The notes: generated by a model from the letters alone, not told the origin. A DNA stretch of 64,000 nucleotides from Chitinophagaceae bacterium (GCA_947457465.1 CANGWB010000002.1:124001-188000), one strand, 5' to 3'; numbered from the stretch's first letter, positions 45,141-55,140 are shown. Numbers and translations are program-made.

Positions 45141-46052
45141 TTAGAATTTATCAGGAAGGGAGAGGAAGGGGGATTTGCCGTCGGTGATGATGAGTTTGCT
45201 ATTGTTGCTGTTCGATAAAGAGCGGAAGGCCTCGATCTGACGCAATTTCAAGATGGAAGGAGTGAGGGTTCGGTTGATGGTATCATTCGCGCGACGGGTA
45301 GCATCTGCCTCCACGCGCATGGCGTTGGCTTTACCCTCTGCCTCGATCTCCAGTGTGCGTTTTTTAGCTTCTGCCTGGATGATAACGGCATTCTTTTCAC
45401 CCTCTGCCTGAATACGGGCGATCTCTTTTTTACCTTCTGCTTCAATGATCCGACGCTCGGCATCACGCTTTTCTCTTTCTTTCACAAACTCCATGCGCTG
45501 AGCATCCTGCTCGGCCTGCAGTTTTTCTTCGATGGTGCGGGCCAGTCCGTCCGGCAGGCGGATACTTTTCATCAGCACATTATCAATGATGAATCCGGAG
45601 GGTTCCAGAATATCACTCATCTGCTTGCGAATAGCTTGCTCGATCTGACCTCTTTCACCACTGTGCATGTCCTTGGCAAGGAATTTAGCTGTTATGTCTG
45701 CGGCTGCTGACCGGAATACGGGGAGGATCACTTCGCTTTCATAATTCAGACCGATGTTCTGAACGATCTTGGGGGCCGCCTCTGGTTTGATTCGATAGAG
45801 GATGGAGATCTCAGAGCGGATGGTAAGTCCCTCTTTGGATGGAAGATCAGGCTTTACTTCGATGTTCACCATCCGGGTTGGAACTTTAAGAATGGTTGTC
45901 GTGAAAAAGTTGAAAAACGCAGGTCCCTGCTCCACATACCTTGGGTCGATCTTTCCAAGGCGGCGTTTGACCCCCGCCTCTCCTTGCCGGATCACGGTGC
46001 AGGAAACTAATACTGCCGACAGCAGTAACAACATGCTAGTGGCTGATTTCAT
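45141..46052 (-). CDS. Prohibitin/SPFH-domain lipoprotein
   Basis: A 303-residue prohibitin-family protein. The start at 46052 gives a signal with lipobox LVSCTVIRQGEAG; an in-frame ATG 21 nt upstream would add seven residues. The SPFH (band 7) domain covers about residues 20-190 (GEAGVKRRLGKIDPRYVEQGPAFF; EVILPVFRSAAADITAKF), then a long charged coiled coil (about 190-270; EREKRDAERRIIEAEGKKEIARIQAEGEKNA). Prohibitins form ring oligomers at membranes; a lipoprotein version would sit on the periplasmic face. It is a single gene. No NfeD-type partner is adjacent. Confidence 0.88.
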   Translation of the reverse strand: MKSATSMLLLLSAVLVSCTVIRQGEAGVKRRLGKIDPRYVEQGPAFFNFFTTTILKVPTRMVNIEVKPDLPSKEGLTIRSEISILYRIKPEAAPKIVQNIGLNYESEVILPVFRSAAADITAKFLAKDMHSGERGQIEQAIRKQMSDILEPSGFIIDNVLMKSIRLPDGLARTIEEKLQAEQDAQRMEFVKEREKRDAERRIIEAEGKKEIARIQAEGEKNAVIIQAEAKKRTLEIEAEGKANAMRVEADATRRANDTINRTLTPSILKLRQIEAFRSLSNSNNSKLIITDGKSPFLSLPDKF

Positions 46053-46195
46053 GGTTTTTGGTTTTTGTCCCATCAGGAACGATGAATGATTGATTTACTA
46101 GATGGTAAAACAATCCTCGATGCATAGGGTTTTTATGCAATGTATTGGACGCCTCGCCTTAACAAGAGATTAACTAGGTTTACGGCCCTGTCTTT

Positions 46196-46915
46196 TCAAC
46201 TCCAATCATACCGTTCATTCTGAACTTTTCCATCCGGCCGCAGGGTGCTCCCCCGGATCGAAAAAACGGTATGCGCGGCTAAGTCTTCAGATGGGATCTC
46301 ATGGCCGATCATCGCCTGGATATCGGTTGTTTTTATATTCGGCTCGATCCACCGGAGCGCCTGTTCCGGTGGCAGTAGCAAGGGCATCCGGAATTTATTG
46401 GCGCCATCATTATGGATATTGCGAAACAGTTCATTACCCTCACGGGTGAGAATGGCAAAGGTTTCGGTGCGCGGATTATACAGGGCAGGGATTAGCAACA
46501 ACTCTCCGGAAGCGAGACGAATATACCAGGGCATTTTACGGGTACGCCCCTTGACTTTCTGGTGTTCATAAATACCGTCGGCGATCAGCAGGCATCGGTT
46601 GTTGATATATTGAAACCAAGCAGCATTATGCTCGAGTATGCGCTCCGATCGAGCATTAAAAAAACTATTTCCGTATTTCTGAAACTGATCGGGGCGGTCG
46701 ATCATAAAATCAGCAATGAGTCCCCAGTGCATGGGAACAACCTCCGGCGTATGGTCCTTCTCGATCAAGGTCCAACAGGCAGGTCGAGCATGCGCCTGTA
46801 AATGCGGCTGATCACAATCAGCATCCGCATACTCTTTTTTGATCTTCACTCCCTTGATCATCTGCGGAAGTCCATTTGGTCCGAGCGCTGCTTTATATCC
46901 GATATCGACGCACAT
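46196..46915 (-). CDS. SRAP domain protein (YedK/HMCES family)
   Basis: A 239-residue SRAP protein that forms a covalent bond with abasic sites in single-stranded DNA through its N-terminal cysteine. The start at 46915 is chosen because it gives MC at the N terminus, the required catalytic Cys2 after Met removal; the open frame extends to 47077 without function. The conserved glutamate lies in NARSERILE and other family parts are IADGIYEHQ, RKMPWYIRL and RFRMPLLLPPEQALRW-like (here KFRMPLLLPPEQA). No LexA-like box was identified upstream. Divergent from the GH53 gene. Confidence 0.9.
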   Translation of the reverse strand: MCVDIGYKAALGPNGLPQMIKGVKIKKEYADADCDQPHLQAHARPACWTLIEKDHTPEVVPMHWGLIADFMIDRPDQFQKYGNSFFNARSERILEHNAAWFQYINNRCLLIADGIYEHQKVKGRTRKMPWYIRLASGELLLIPALYNPRTETFAILTREGNELFRNIHNDGANKFRMPLLLPPEQALRWIEPNIKTTDIQAMIGHEIPSEDLAAHTVFSIRGSTLRPDGKVQNERYDWS

Positions 46916-46990
46916 GGTCGTAAAGCTAGGGAATGGTATACTACCTTGTGTAAGATTTGTCTTGAACGTCCAAACTTGAGTTGATTTCAT

Positions 46991-46998
46991 TAGATTTG
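46991..46998 (+). promoter_or_regulatory. Bacteroidota -7 box for the GH53 gene, leaderless arrangement
   Basis: TAGATTTG matches TAnnTTTG and ends 5 nt before the ATG at 47004, implying a leaderless or nearly leaderless transcript. Confidence 0.55.
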
Positions 46999-47003
46999 AA
47001 ATC

Positions 47004-48011
47004 ATGCATTCGTTTCGGTACTTACTATTTCTGGTCTTGGTCGTTTCCTGTGGGGCGAGGCATTCAGATTTACCCAAAAAACGTGCCTGGGTAAAAGGCG
47101 CTGATATCAGCTGGGTGACTGAAATGGAGTCGGCAGGAATGAAATTTTATACGGCTTCCGGTAGCGAAAGAGATCCATTTGTTTTAATGAAGGAATTGGG
47201 CATGGAGGTTATACGATTGCGGGTATGGGTTGACCCCATCAACCGTTGGTCCGGAAAGGAAGATGTATTGGCCAAAGCCATTCGGGCAAAGCAGCATGGT
47301 TTCAAATTGCTCATTAATTTTCATTACAGTGATTTCTGGGCCGATCCCGGACAACAAAATCCCCCCGCAGCTTGGCGGAATCATAGTGTCGTGGAAATGA
47401 AAGAAGCGATCCGTTTACACACCCGGGAAATCTTATTGGCTTTAAAGGAGCAAGGCATCACCCCCCAGTGGGTACAGGTAGGGAATGAGACAAATGATGG
47501 AATGTTATGGCCACTGGGAAAAGCATCCGTTTCAATGGGTAATTATGCAGCCTTTTTCCAATCCGGCTATGATGCCGTTAAATCGGTGGATCCCTCGATT
47601 CAAGTGATGATTCATATTTCCAATGGGTTTGATCAGGAATTGTTTCGATGGAATCTCGACGGGTTAAAATTACATGGCGCAAAATGGGATCTGGTTGGTA
47701 TGTCTCTTTATCCATCTGCTTCCAATTGGGCAGAACTTAATCAGCAATGCTTTTCAAATATGCAAGCCATCGTTTCTCGCTATCAAACGCCCGTGATGGT
47801 ATGTGAAGTTGGGATGCCTTCCGATCAACCGGATGCTTGCTACTCCTTTTTGAGCGACCTGATGGAAAAAATAGACCGAATGCCCCAGGGCCAGGGGCTC
47901 GGCGTGCTTTATTGGGAGCCGCAATGTTATGGCAACTGGAAAGGTTATACGTTAGGTGCATTCGATCCATCCGGCCGACCGACCCGCGCAATGCAGGCAT
48001 TCGCCCGATAA
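47004..48011 (+). CDS. GH53 endo-beta-1,4-galactanase lipoprotein
   Basis: A 335-residue glycoside hydrolase family 53 enzyme, expected to cut beta-1,4-galactan side chains of pectin. It has a lipobox LVVSC (Cys16), so it is anchored to a membrane, probably the outer one. The acid/base glutamate is E162 in VGNETNDGM and the nucleophile is E268 in MVCEVGMPS; family motifs GADISWV, RLRVWVDP and NFHYSDFWADPG are intact. Length fits a single catalytic domain. It is not linked to a SusC/D pair here. Confidence 0.94.
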   Translation: MHSFRYLLFLVLVVSCGARHSDLPKKRAWVKGADISWVTEMESAGMKFYTASGSERDPFVLMKELGMEVIRLRVWVDPINRWSGKEDVLAKAIRAKQHGFKLLINFHYSDFWADPGQQNPPAAWRNHSVVEMKEAIRLHTREILLALKEQGITPQWVQVGNETNDGMLWPLGKASVSMGNYAAFFQSGYDAVKSVDPSIQVMIHISNGFDQELFRWNLDGLKLHGAKWDLVGMSLYPSASNWAELNQQCFSNMQAIVSRYQTPVMVCEVGMPSDQPDACYSFLSDLMEKIDRMPQGQGLGVLYWEPQCYGNWKGYTLGAFDPSGRPTRAMQAFAR

Positions 48012-48044
48012 ATGGCTTCAGATGAGTAACGACAAATAATTCCT

Positions 48045-48752
48045 ATGACCAACCTCAACATCGACAATTACCTAGACACGCACTATATCCATCGAAGTAA
48101 CTGGCTGCGGGCGGCTGTACTCGGGGCCAATGATGGCATCATCTCTATCTCCAGTCTCGCGATCGGCGTAGCCGCCGCCAGCTCTTCCCGCGAGCCGATC
48201 TTGTTGGCGACTGTAGCCGGACTGGTTGCCGGTGCACTCTCCATGGCTGCTGGCGAATATGTATCCGTCAGCTCTCAAACCGATATCGAAAAAGCAGACA
48301 TCGAGCGCGAAAAAAAAGAGTTGGAAGAGATGCCTGCCGAAGAAATGCAAATATTGGCAGAGATCTATGAGCGCCGCGGACTGAAAAAAGAAACAGCCCT
48401 GCAGGTGGCTAAAGAACTAACAGAAACAGATGCATTAGGCGCACACGTACGTGATGAATTGGGCATCACAGAGCTTACACAGGCCAACCCTATCCAGGCA
48501 GCTCTTGCCTCGGGAGCTGCATTCACGGCCGGCGGATTCTTGCCGCTGATGGTTGCCTTGCTGGCGCCGGTGCCATTGATGGAATATGCCCTTTATGTAG
48601 TCACGATCATGGCACTGGTGGTGCTGGGTGCAGTTTCCGCCCGTACCGGCGGATCCAGTTCAAAAAAAGCTATTATTCGAATTGTGATCTGGGGTACCAT
48701 CGCGATGGGACTATCCGCCCTCGTCGGTTATTTGTTCGGCGTGAGAGTCTAA
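48045..48752 (+). CDS. VIT1/CCC1 family membrane transporter
   Basis: A 235-residue inner-membrane protein with five transmembrane helices. The family opening HRSNWLRAAVLGANDGIISISSL is at residues 16-38, the motif AGALSMAAGEYVSVSSQ at about 68-84, followed by a charged cytoplasmic helical hairpin (DIEREKKELEEMPAEEM...) where VIT-type proteins bind metal. Members transport ferrous iron and manganese. It is 33 nt after the GH53 gene and 11 nt before the acetyltransferase, though no shared function is evident. Confidence 0.92.
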   Translation: MTNLNIDNYLDTHYIHRSNWLRAAVLGANDGIISISSLAIGVAAASSSREPILLATVAGLVAGALSMAAGEYVSVSSQTDIEKADIEREKKELEEMPAEEMQILAEIYERRGLKKETALQVAKELTETDALGAHVRDELGITELTQANPIQAALASGAAFTAGGFLPLMVALLAPVPLMEYALYVVTIMALVVLGAVSARTGGSSSKKAIIRIVIWGTIAMGLSALVGYLFGVRV

Positions 48753-48763
48753 CGCATTACGAC

Positions 48764-49276
48764 ATGAAAACCATCACCGCCGATCTCAAGGATGTTCCGG
48801 CAATAGAAAATCTCATTAACCGGGCCTATCGTTCCAAGGATGGAGCGAGTAGCTGGACTAACGAAGCGCATTTACTGGAGGGTAATCGAACCGACCCAGA
48901 TCATTTGAGAGAACTGATCGAGACGCCCAACAATATGATCTTGTTATGTTGTTCATCGAATGATGAATTGATAGGATCCGTTCATCTAATCCGAAGCAAG
49001 GATCACTTGTATTTCGGAATGCTGGCCGTTGATCCGGTGTATCAGTCCAAGGGTGTCGGACGATTTCTATTAGAGTCTGCCAAAGAATTTGCCGGCTCCA
49101 ACGGATTAAGCCAAATCAATCTGACCGTTCTGTCCACGCGACAAGAGTTGATCGACTGGTATACCCGGTCCGGTTTCAGGATTGTTCAAAAGGATCTGCC
49201 TTTCCCAAATACGGAACGTTTTGGAAAACCGAGAATGCAATTAAGCCTTGTGAAAATGGCTTGGGATGCTCCATAG
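48764..49276 (+). CDS. GNAT family N-acetyltransferase
   Basis: A 170-residue GCN5-related acetyltransferase. The acetyl-CoA-binding motif A is LAVDPVYQSKGVGRFLLESAKEFA (Q/R-x-x-G-x-G/A pattern as QSKGVG), and motif B is ITQINLTVLSTRQELIDWYTRSGF-like (here QINLTVLSTRQELIDWYTRSGF). Substrate is unknown. It lies 11 nt after the VIT1-type gene and may be co-transcribed. Confidence 0.87.
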   Translation: MKTITADLKDVPAIENLINRAYRSKDGASSWTNEAHLLEGNRTDPDHLRELIETPNNMILLCCSSNDELIGSVHLIRSKDHLYFGMLAVDPVYQSKGVGRFLLESAKEFAGSNGLSQINLTVLSTRQELIDWYTRSGFRIVQKDLPFPNTERFGKPRMQLSLVKMAWDAP

Positions 49277-49325
49277 GAGGGATGACTAAATATAAAGTTC
49301 ACTCCAATGAATCAGTAGCTGATGT

Positions 49326-51788
49326 CTAATCGTTGCCTTCAATTGTTCTTTCAAAAAAGAAGGGCTTGCCCGTAGTGGTCATGCCCTCCGCGACGATCCG
49401 AAATCGTTTGGTGCGGTCGTTGTTGTAAAACCGGATCGGGATCTGTTTTCGATCGTTACTTAAAAAGATATTTGGACGCCAATCCAATGTAACACGTCCA
49501 TCCGGTTTGTTCTGCGCAGAAGGATCGATATCGTAACGTGGGATGGGGAAAGGACTGATTGTAGAATAGCCGGAGTACGTAGCCGCTGATCCATTGGTTT
49601 CCCGAAGAAGATCCGGCTTCTTCGTATAGATGGCGAGTGCTCCACCCGGACCACCACCCGGAGCTGCCGTAAAACTGCTGAAGATCTTCACCAACGCGAT
49701 CTCCGCAGCAGGGATGGTGAGTAAGATGTCGGCATCGGTTTCGATCTCATTCAAGTAGATCACCATCGGAATATTTCCCATACTACTGGCACTGGGCATT
49801 TGCCTGAAAAAGATGCGATATTTCGTAGGGTCGTTTCTCATATCCCCACTGATATCTGGTGGTGGGCGCGAATAGTCAGGTTCCATTACCTGCAAGCCCG
49901 GTACCCGAAACCGCAAGTATTCGAAAATGTTCGGATACACATTCGCTTCATCGGTATTCACCAGGTCGATCACCCGCTCCACAAAGGCATCCGTGTCAAA
50001 TGCACCAGTAGTGTATTCCTCCTGTAGTTTTTCCAAGGGGGATTTAGATCTTGTTTTGATCGTCACTTCCTCCAACGTCAAGCCCTCTGCCTTCCGAATG
50101 ATGTCTTCGTAGTCTTTCATCCAACTTAGGTCGGATGGCGTATCATCTGGGATCCTGTTTGTCAAACGGTAGCTCTCCCAACCTGCGGGCCCAACCAAAT
50201 TTTGTATTGAATCTTGAGATAGCCGAATGTCAATGAATCGGGGTTTCTTTTTTATTCGCTGCTCTGCGAAGAATAGACGCGCCCGACCGAAGAATAATAA
50301 TGAATCGATGCTGAATCGTCCGGCGGGGTCCGTTTCAGTAAATAAGATCTGACTTCTCATTTTGTTTCCGGACAATACTGCCATCAACTGACTGTTCGCT
50401 AGTGGCTGACGAGTTCCTCGTAATAAGGCCTGTCCTTGTATAGTGATGAATCCTTTCTTTTTGGCATTTCCTGCTACCGGTTTCAGGTCATCAGCAAAGT
50501 CTCGCATTTCCTTGTGTGTCAGCATCAGCAGATCCAGCCCTACATCTGCGCTATCTTTCGTGGTTTTGAAATACCAATCGGGTTGAAATACCTTATCTAA
50601 TATCCCAGTCGTAAGTAATACCCGGCTCAGTAGTGATGGCTGACGGTATATGCCACCGTCCATTTCTGCATCGGTAATCGATATTGAACAAGATCCCTGC
50701 AAGGAGTCCGGCATCTGGATTGTCCATCTGTTTTTTCCTTTCGGTAAAATGGAGAGGGTATCTACTCGAAGTGAAATAGGGAGCCTATATTCTTCATTGT
50801 TTACAAAAACGTTTCTGCGTGATAGAGTAAGGCCATCTTCACTCAATACGCTTATGTGCAGCACACCGGAGCTTAACTGTTTTGTTTTTAGGACACCTTG
50901 TATGAGGTCTACATTTTTAGATAGCGGTTGCTTGAACACTTCCTGACCATTCATCAGTCCGGAAAGCCAAACTCCTTTTTTAGATTCATTCTTTTCCTTT
51001 CGCTTGATGTCAAAAAGAAACCCCTCGGGGTGGTTGATCAGCGAAAGGCTGGTGCCCGCTGGTAGTACTTCCGGTAATGCCTGGCGGAATTTCCGATCAG
51101 CCACTTGCCATTCAGCGTAGTATATCTTACCGATCTCAGGGGTAAGCATAAAATCGCCCATACCCCGACTCCAACTACTGAACGTGGTAACGAGTTGACC
51201 TTTCTGGTCGAGTATCCGCCCACTTATATTTTGAGGGTTATTGTATCGATCGGTGGCTTTGAATGCGATCAGCGTTTCAATACCATCGATCAACTGATCG
51301 CTCTCCGGATGAAAAGCTACAACGACACTGTCATTGCTTGATGGGATGTTGTTTTTAGAGGGGATCTGGTTACCAAGGATATAAAGATGACAGCTGAAAA
51401 AAGCTAGACTCGGTTCCTCCGTAAAGGCGCGCATCCGATACCATCCGGTTGGAAGTTCTTTAGGAATCGCAAGTTGTCCCTCTGTAACGCCCAGCACCAG
51501 CGGATACTTTACGCGTACGATGGCGGAGTCCAGTTGCAAGAGTTCGACCTGCAGGGTTGATCCAATGGGTTTGCCTTCCGAGTCCAAGACATACGCATTG
51601 AACCAAATGGTTTCACCTCTTCCGTAAACCGGTTTATCTAATTGAAGGTGTATGCCTGGCCTGGTTGCTGCGACTTCAGTAAGGGATGACTGCGCTGAGG
51701 CGGATAATGAACCTATGATCACGAATCCGCTGGCAAGAATGCATCGGATGAATAATTTATATAGAGGAATCTGTAGCGGATGAAGCAT
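49326..51788 (-). CDS. MG2/TonB-plug domain protein without a barrel
   Basis: An 820-residue exported protein. The start at 51788 gives a signal peptide ending near LSASAQS; the open frame extends into the upstream gene. The N terminus has an alpha-2-macroglobulin MG2-like domain (HLQLDKPVYGRGETIWFNAYV), the middle has Ig-like strands, and the C-terminal third has a plug-like domain (VYLNEIETDADILLTIPAAEIALVKIF ... GGPGGALAIYTKKPD) like that of SusC receptors but no beta barrel. Such proteins are frequent in Bacteroidota and their role is unknown. It lies 35 nt after gamma-glutamyltransferase on the same strand. Confidence 0.85.
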   Translation of the reverse strand: MLHPLQIPLYKLFIRCILASGFVIIGSLSASAQSSLTEVAATRPGIHLQLDKPVYGRGETIWFNAYVLDSEGKPIGSTLQVELLQLDSAIVRVKYPLVLGVTEGQLAIPKELPTGWYRMRAFTEEPSLAFFSCHLYILGNQIPSKNNIPSSNDSVVVAFHPESDQLIDGIETLIAFKATDRYNNPQNISGRILDQKGQLVTTFSSWSRGMGDFMLTPEIGKIYYAEWQVADRKFRQALPEVLPAGTSLSLINHPEGFLFDIKRKEKNESKKGVWLSGLMNGQEVFKQPLSKNVDLIQGVLKTKQLSSGVLHISVLSEDGLTLSRRNVFVNNEEYRLPISLRVDTLSILPKGKNRWTIQMPDSLQGSCSISITDAEMDGGIYRQPSLLSRVLLTTGILDKVFQPDWYFKTTKDSADVGLDLLMLTHKEMRDFADDLKPVAGNAKKKGFITIQGQALLRGTRQPLANSQLMAVLSGNKMRSQILFTETDPAGRFSIDSLLFFGRARLFFAEQRIKKKPRFIDIRLSQDSIQNLVGPAGWESYRLTNRIPDDTPSDLSWMKDYEDIIRKAEGLTLEEVTIKTRSKSPLEKLQEEYTTGAFDTDAFVERVIDLVNTDEANVYPNIFEYLRFRVPGLQVMEPDYSRPPPDISGDMRNDPTKYRIFFRQMPSASSMGNIPMVIYLNEIETDADILLTIPAAEIALVKIFSSFTAAPGGGPGGALAIYTKKPDLLRETNGSAATYSGYSTISPFPIPRYDIDPSAQNKPDGRVTLDWRPNIFLSNDRKQIPIRFYNNDRTKRFRIVAEGMTTTGKPFFFERTIEGND

Positions 51789-51823
51789 AACGGTAAAGTT
51801 CCGCAATCCTCGCTTACCAACCG

Positions 51824-53731
51824 CTACCATCCGATCCCATAATCCTCGCCGTGATTACTCGATCCACCCCAAAAAGATCCGTGCTTCCAGTCGAAATAGA
51901 GCGCATTGATCGGGCCGGAGGTTCTTTCCTCAAAACTCATCTTGTATCCCATCGATCTGAGTTTCTCCCGAACCGATGCCGGTGTTTTGTCTGACAAAAG
52001 AATATTACCCGCACGAGGCTTGCGGTCATCGATCTTGTTTCCGCCCAGCGACAACCACAATTGATTTGTATTGATGTTCGCCGCCTCGGAAGCTTGCTGC
52101 ACCGTCATCCCGAACTCCGCCATATTCAGGAAGAACTGCAATAAGTTCTGATCCTGTGTATCCCCTCCCTGTACGCCAAAACAGAGATAGGGTTTGCCAT
52201 CTTTCATGGCAAGGGTGGGGGTGAGCGTTACACGAGGTCTTTTGCCGGGGGTTACTACATTATATGGATTGAGCGTTGAGTCCAGTACAAAACTCTGCAT
52301 ACGCTGACTCATCCCAACGCCGGTGTTACCGGCTATGCAAGCAGGGATCCAGCCACCACTGGGTGTAATGGAAACGATCCAGCCCTCTTTATCGGCTGCT
52401 TCTACGGTTGTTGTGCCGCGCCAGAGCCTGTCTTGGTACAGCTCTTCGACCATTGCTACACCGCTCGTATCATGTGCCGGTGCAAAATTTCTGTTATCAT
52501 TTTTCCCATCCGGAGCGAATCTTTTTTTCAGCAGCTCTGCATAAGGATTTGTTTTTCCTTCGAAGGGGTAGGGGTCACCCGGACCGATCAGCGAGTCATT
52601 CTGATTTGGGTTGATCAGCGCAGCCCGTTGTTTCGCATATGCTTTGCTGAGTAGTCCCTGCATCGGCTCTTTCGGCTCGAAATACGGATCGCCGTAATAG
52701 AAATCCCGGTCTGCAAAAGCCATACTCATCGCCTGGTAGATCGTATGGATGTAAGAAGGACTGTTATAGCCCATCGATTTAAGATCGAAATTCTCCAAGA
52801 TGTTCAATGCTTGTAACATCGACGGGCCTTGTGTCCATTGTTGCATCTTGTATACATCGATCCCTTTGTAATTGACTTGCATCGGCTCCTCTTCGATCGG
52901 CTTCCAATTGGCCAGATCTGCTTTTGTGATCAATCCGCCCTGCTCCTGACAACCTCTTACAAATTCATCGGCAATATCCCCTTTATAAAAACGATCGTAT
53001 GCCGCCATGATCGCTGCTTTACGTGAAGCTCCTTTTTTCAATGCCTGTTTTTCAGCTTCAACCATTTTTGTCAAGGTATTCAGTAAGTCGCTTTGCACGA
53101 AGATCTCGCCGGCCTCCGGGGCTTCTCTTTTCTCGCCGAGGTGTGGCAGCAATACTTTTTTACTGTAGGGCCACTGTTTGATTATATTTTTTTGACGTTC
53201 GATGCTATTGGCTGTTTGTGCATCGATGGGATATCCGGCGGCCATCTCCATGGCAGGCGCTAATATCTCCTGCAAGGATTTGGTTCCATACTTGGCCAGC
53301 ATGTGGCAAAGTCCGCCCGGCGTACCGGGGGTAGTAGCAGCAAGCGGACCGTATTCAGGAGGAAACTCATATCCCTTACTCTTGAAAAACGCTGCCGTTG
53401 CGCCCGATGGGGCTACACCCATGGCGTTGAGGCTGATAACTTTTTTTGTCTTCGGGTTGTAGATCAAGGCCTGTGTTTCACCACCCCAACTGAGTACGTC
53501 CCACATTGTACAGGTGGCCGCCAACATCGCACAAGCTGCATCGACGGCATTGCCGCCATCTTGGAAAACTCTCGCACCGGCTGTAGCCGCCAAAGGTTTA
53601 CCTGTGATGGCCATCCAATGCTTGGCGTGTAAGGGTGGTTTTTGTGTGCGTTGGGCTATGATCGGAGACAGGGAAAAGAAGCTGGTGGTGACTAGCAGCA
53701 ATGTATTAATATGGAATTTCATGGAGATCAT
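51824..53731 (-). CDS. Gamma-glutamyltransferase, periplasmic
   Basis: A 635-residue Ntn-hydrolase precursor with a signal peptide (to about IIAQR). It cleaves the gamma-glutamyl bond of glutathione and related peptides. The autocatalytic nucleophile is T440 in LWRGTTTVEAADKEG, lined up with T391 of the E. coli enzyme (TTHxxVVDKDG); the usual His two residues on is Thr here. The N-terminal GGNAVDAACAML and C-terminal GIDEPxxxVxG-like (here LTPTLAMKDGKPYLCFGVQGG) segments are in place. ATG codons at 53731 and 53722 are both possible. It is probably co-transcribed with the MG2/plug gene. Confidence 0.9.
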   Translation of the reverse strand: MISMKFHINTLLLVTTSFFSLSPIIAQRTQKPPLHAKHWMAITGKPLAATAGARVFQDGGNAVDAACAMLAATCTMWDVLSWGGETQALIYNPKTKKVISLNAMGVAPSGATAAFFKSKGYEFPPEYGPLAATTPGTPGGLCHMLAKYGTKSLQEILAPAMEMAAGYPIDAQTANSIERQKNIIKQWPYSKKVLLPHLGEKREAPEAGEIFVQSDLLNTLTKMVEAEKQALKKGASRKAAIMAAYDRFYKGDIADEFVRGCQEQGGLITKADLANWKPIEEEPMQVNYKGIDVYKMQQWTQGPSMLQALNILENFDLKSMGYNSPSYIHTIYQAMSMAFADRDFYYGDPYFEPKEPMQGLLSKAYAKQRAALINPNQNDSLIGPGDPYPFEGKTNPYAELLKKRFAPDGKNDNRNFAPAHDTSGVAMVEELYQDRLWRGTTTVEAADKEGWIVSITPSGGWIPACIAGNTGVGMSQRMQSFVLDSTLNPYNVVTPGKRPRVTLTPTLAMKDGKPYLCFGVQGGDTQDQNLLQFFLNMAEFGMTVQQASEAANINTNQLWLSLGGNKIDDRKPRAGNILLSDKTPASVREKLRSMGYKMSFEERTSGPINALYFDWKHGSFWGGSSNHGEDYGIGW

Positions 53732-53862
53732 ACTTGGTTTGTTGGACTTAAATTTAAATACGCGTGGAATATTTTTTAAAGTTACTCCAGGGAATTATCT
53801 TGTACACATAATTTAGTCTGTTAATTCACCATCGGTTACTGCGATTCGTTAAATAAAGCCCA

Positions 53863-55140
53863 ATGAAACACACTATTGCACTTATCTTATTACTGTGGGT
53901 AATGAAATTGGCAGCGCAGCCGAGTGCTACAGTCAGTGGCAAAATTCCTCCTTTCAGCGGCTATTATTCGCAGCACATTATTGCCAGGTCGTTAGATGCC
54001 AAGATGAATGGCGAAGAAAACGCTGAAAGTCAAACAGACATAAAGGAGGATGCATGGGTATTTGTTCAGTCAAAATATATTAAAGACAGCTTGATGGTCG
54101 AGGTTCGTCGTTACGATTCTTATCATAAGCTAATAGATGTGCGAACGTTGGCATCTAGTGGTATTCCGTCTGTATGGGAAGGAGATAACCAGTCTCCGAT
54201 TCTCTTTTGTACTGATCGTACGGGTAACAATTTATCGATCCTATTGATAAAAGGCACTTTAATAGCTTTTTTGGAGGCTCAATCCTTTTCAGTCAGTTTT
54301 TCTCTATCCATGAACTATACCGGTCCCTTATTGGCGAATAATTCTTTTTGCGAGGTTGAAATCAGCTTTAATGGAAAAAATTTTTTTCCGCTCGATCAGC
54401 TAATTCCCATGGAAAAAATTAATGGGAAAACATATGCTTATCCTATTTCTGAACCTGAATCCAAACGCTTCTACGACCAGTTAAAAAAACAGAATGGAGA
54501 TGTATTCAGCAAGAATGCAACCATTTACTATCGATTTATTTTAAGTGATGCAAATCAAACTTCAATCCGGACAAATGTTCATCAGACTTCGGTAGGCTCC
54601 AAACTTAAGACGCGGACTCATTTATACATGGAGGGGGATTGGCGAAATCAAGAAGAAATTGTAGCAAAAAGGCAATTGAGCGAAAAGTCAGACATATCTC
54701 AAAAAAACGTTCCTACTCCTGCAGCTTCTAAGACTGACGTCGACTCGCTGATCAAGGTCAGTATGATGGAAAGAGAGACAACCTCCATCGGTATTGTTGA
54801 GGTATCGGAGCCGATTGTAGAACTGAAGATCTATGACAATGGTGTCGTAGATGGTGATACGATCAGTTTGTTTGTGAATAATAAACTGGTTCTACCCAGG
54901 AGAGTGGTATCACAGGAGCCAATTGTATATAAGCTGTCGCTGAATGAGAATAGCCCGGAACAGCAATTGGTGCTTTTCGCTAACAATTTGGGATCCATAC
55001 CGCCGAACACAGCACTTATGATCATAAATAGTGGGTCTAAACGTTTTGTGCTGAATCCTTCTACAGACCTTGGTAAGAATGCCAAATTGATTTTTCGTTA
55101 TAATCCAAGACTGAAAGAAGGGGCCGTGATGCGAAAATAG
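53863..55140 (+). CDS. Uncharacterised exported protein
   Basis: A 425-residue protein with a signal peptide (MKHTIALILLLWVMKLAAQ). The N-terminal half is beta-rich (about 80-240) with a region resembling an Ig-like fold; a K/S/T-rich linker (about 255-295) joins a C-terminal domain starting IVELKIYDNGVVDGDTISLFVNNK (about 317-420), a pattern also found at the C terminus of other exported Bacteroidota proteins. No catalytic residues are recognised. It is divergent from gamma-glutamyltransferase and is followed by a DUF5686-type gene 81 nt on. It is somewhat more AT-rich than its neighbours. Confidence 0.7.
   Translation: MKHTIALILLLWVMKLAAQPSATVSGKIPPFSGYYSQHIIARSLDAKMNGEENAESQTDIKEDAWVFVQSKYIKDSLMVEVRRYDSYHKLIDVRTLASSGIPSVWEGDNQSPILFCTDRTGNNLSILLIKGTLIAFLEAQSFSVSFSLSMNYTGPLLANNSFCEVEISFNGKNFFPLDQLIPMEKINGKTYAYPISEPESKRFYDQLKKQNGDVFSKNATIYYRFILSDANQTSIRTNVHQTSVGSKLKTRTHLYMEGDWRNQEEIVAKRQLSEKSDISQKNVPTPAASKTDVDSLIKVSMMERETTSIGIVEVSEPIVELKIYDNGVVDGDTISLFVNNKLVLPRRVVSQEPIVYKLSLNENSPEQQLVLFANNLGSIPPNTALMIINSGSKRFVLNPSTDLGKNAKLIFRYNPRLKEGAVMRK

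Noticed and set aside
46916-47077. N-terminal extension of the SRAP gene of 54 residues.
   Set aside because: The SRAP family needs Cys at position 2, which is only given by the start at 46915; the extension overlaps the divergent GH53 gene.
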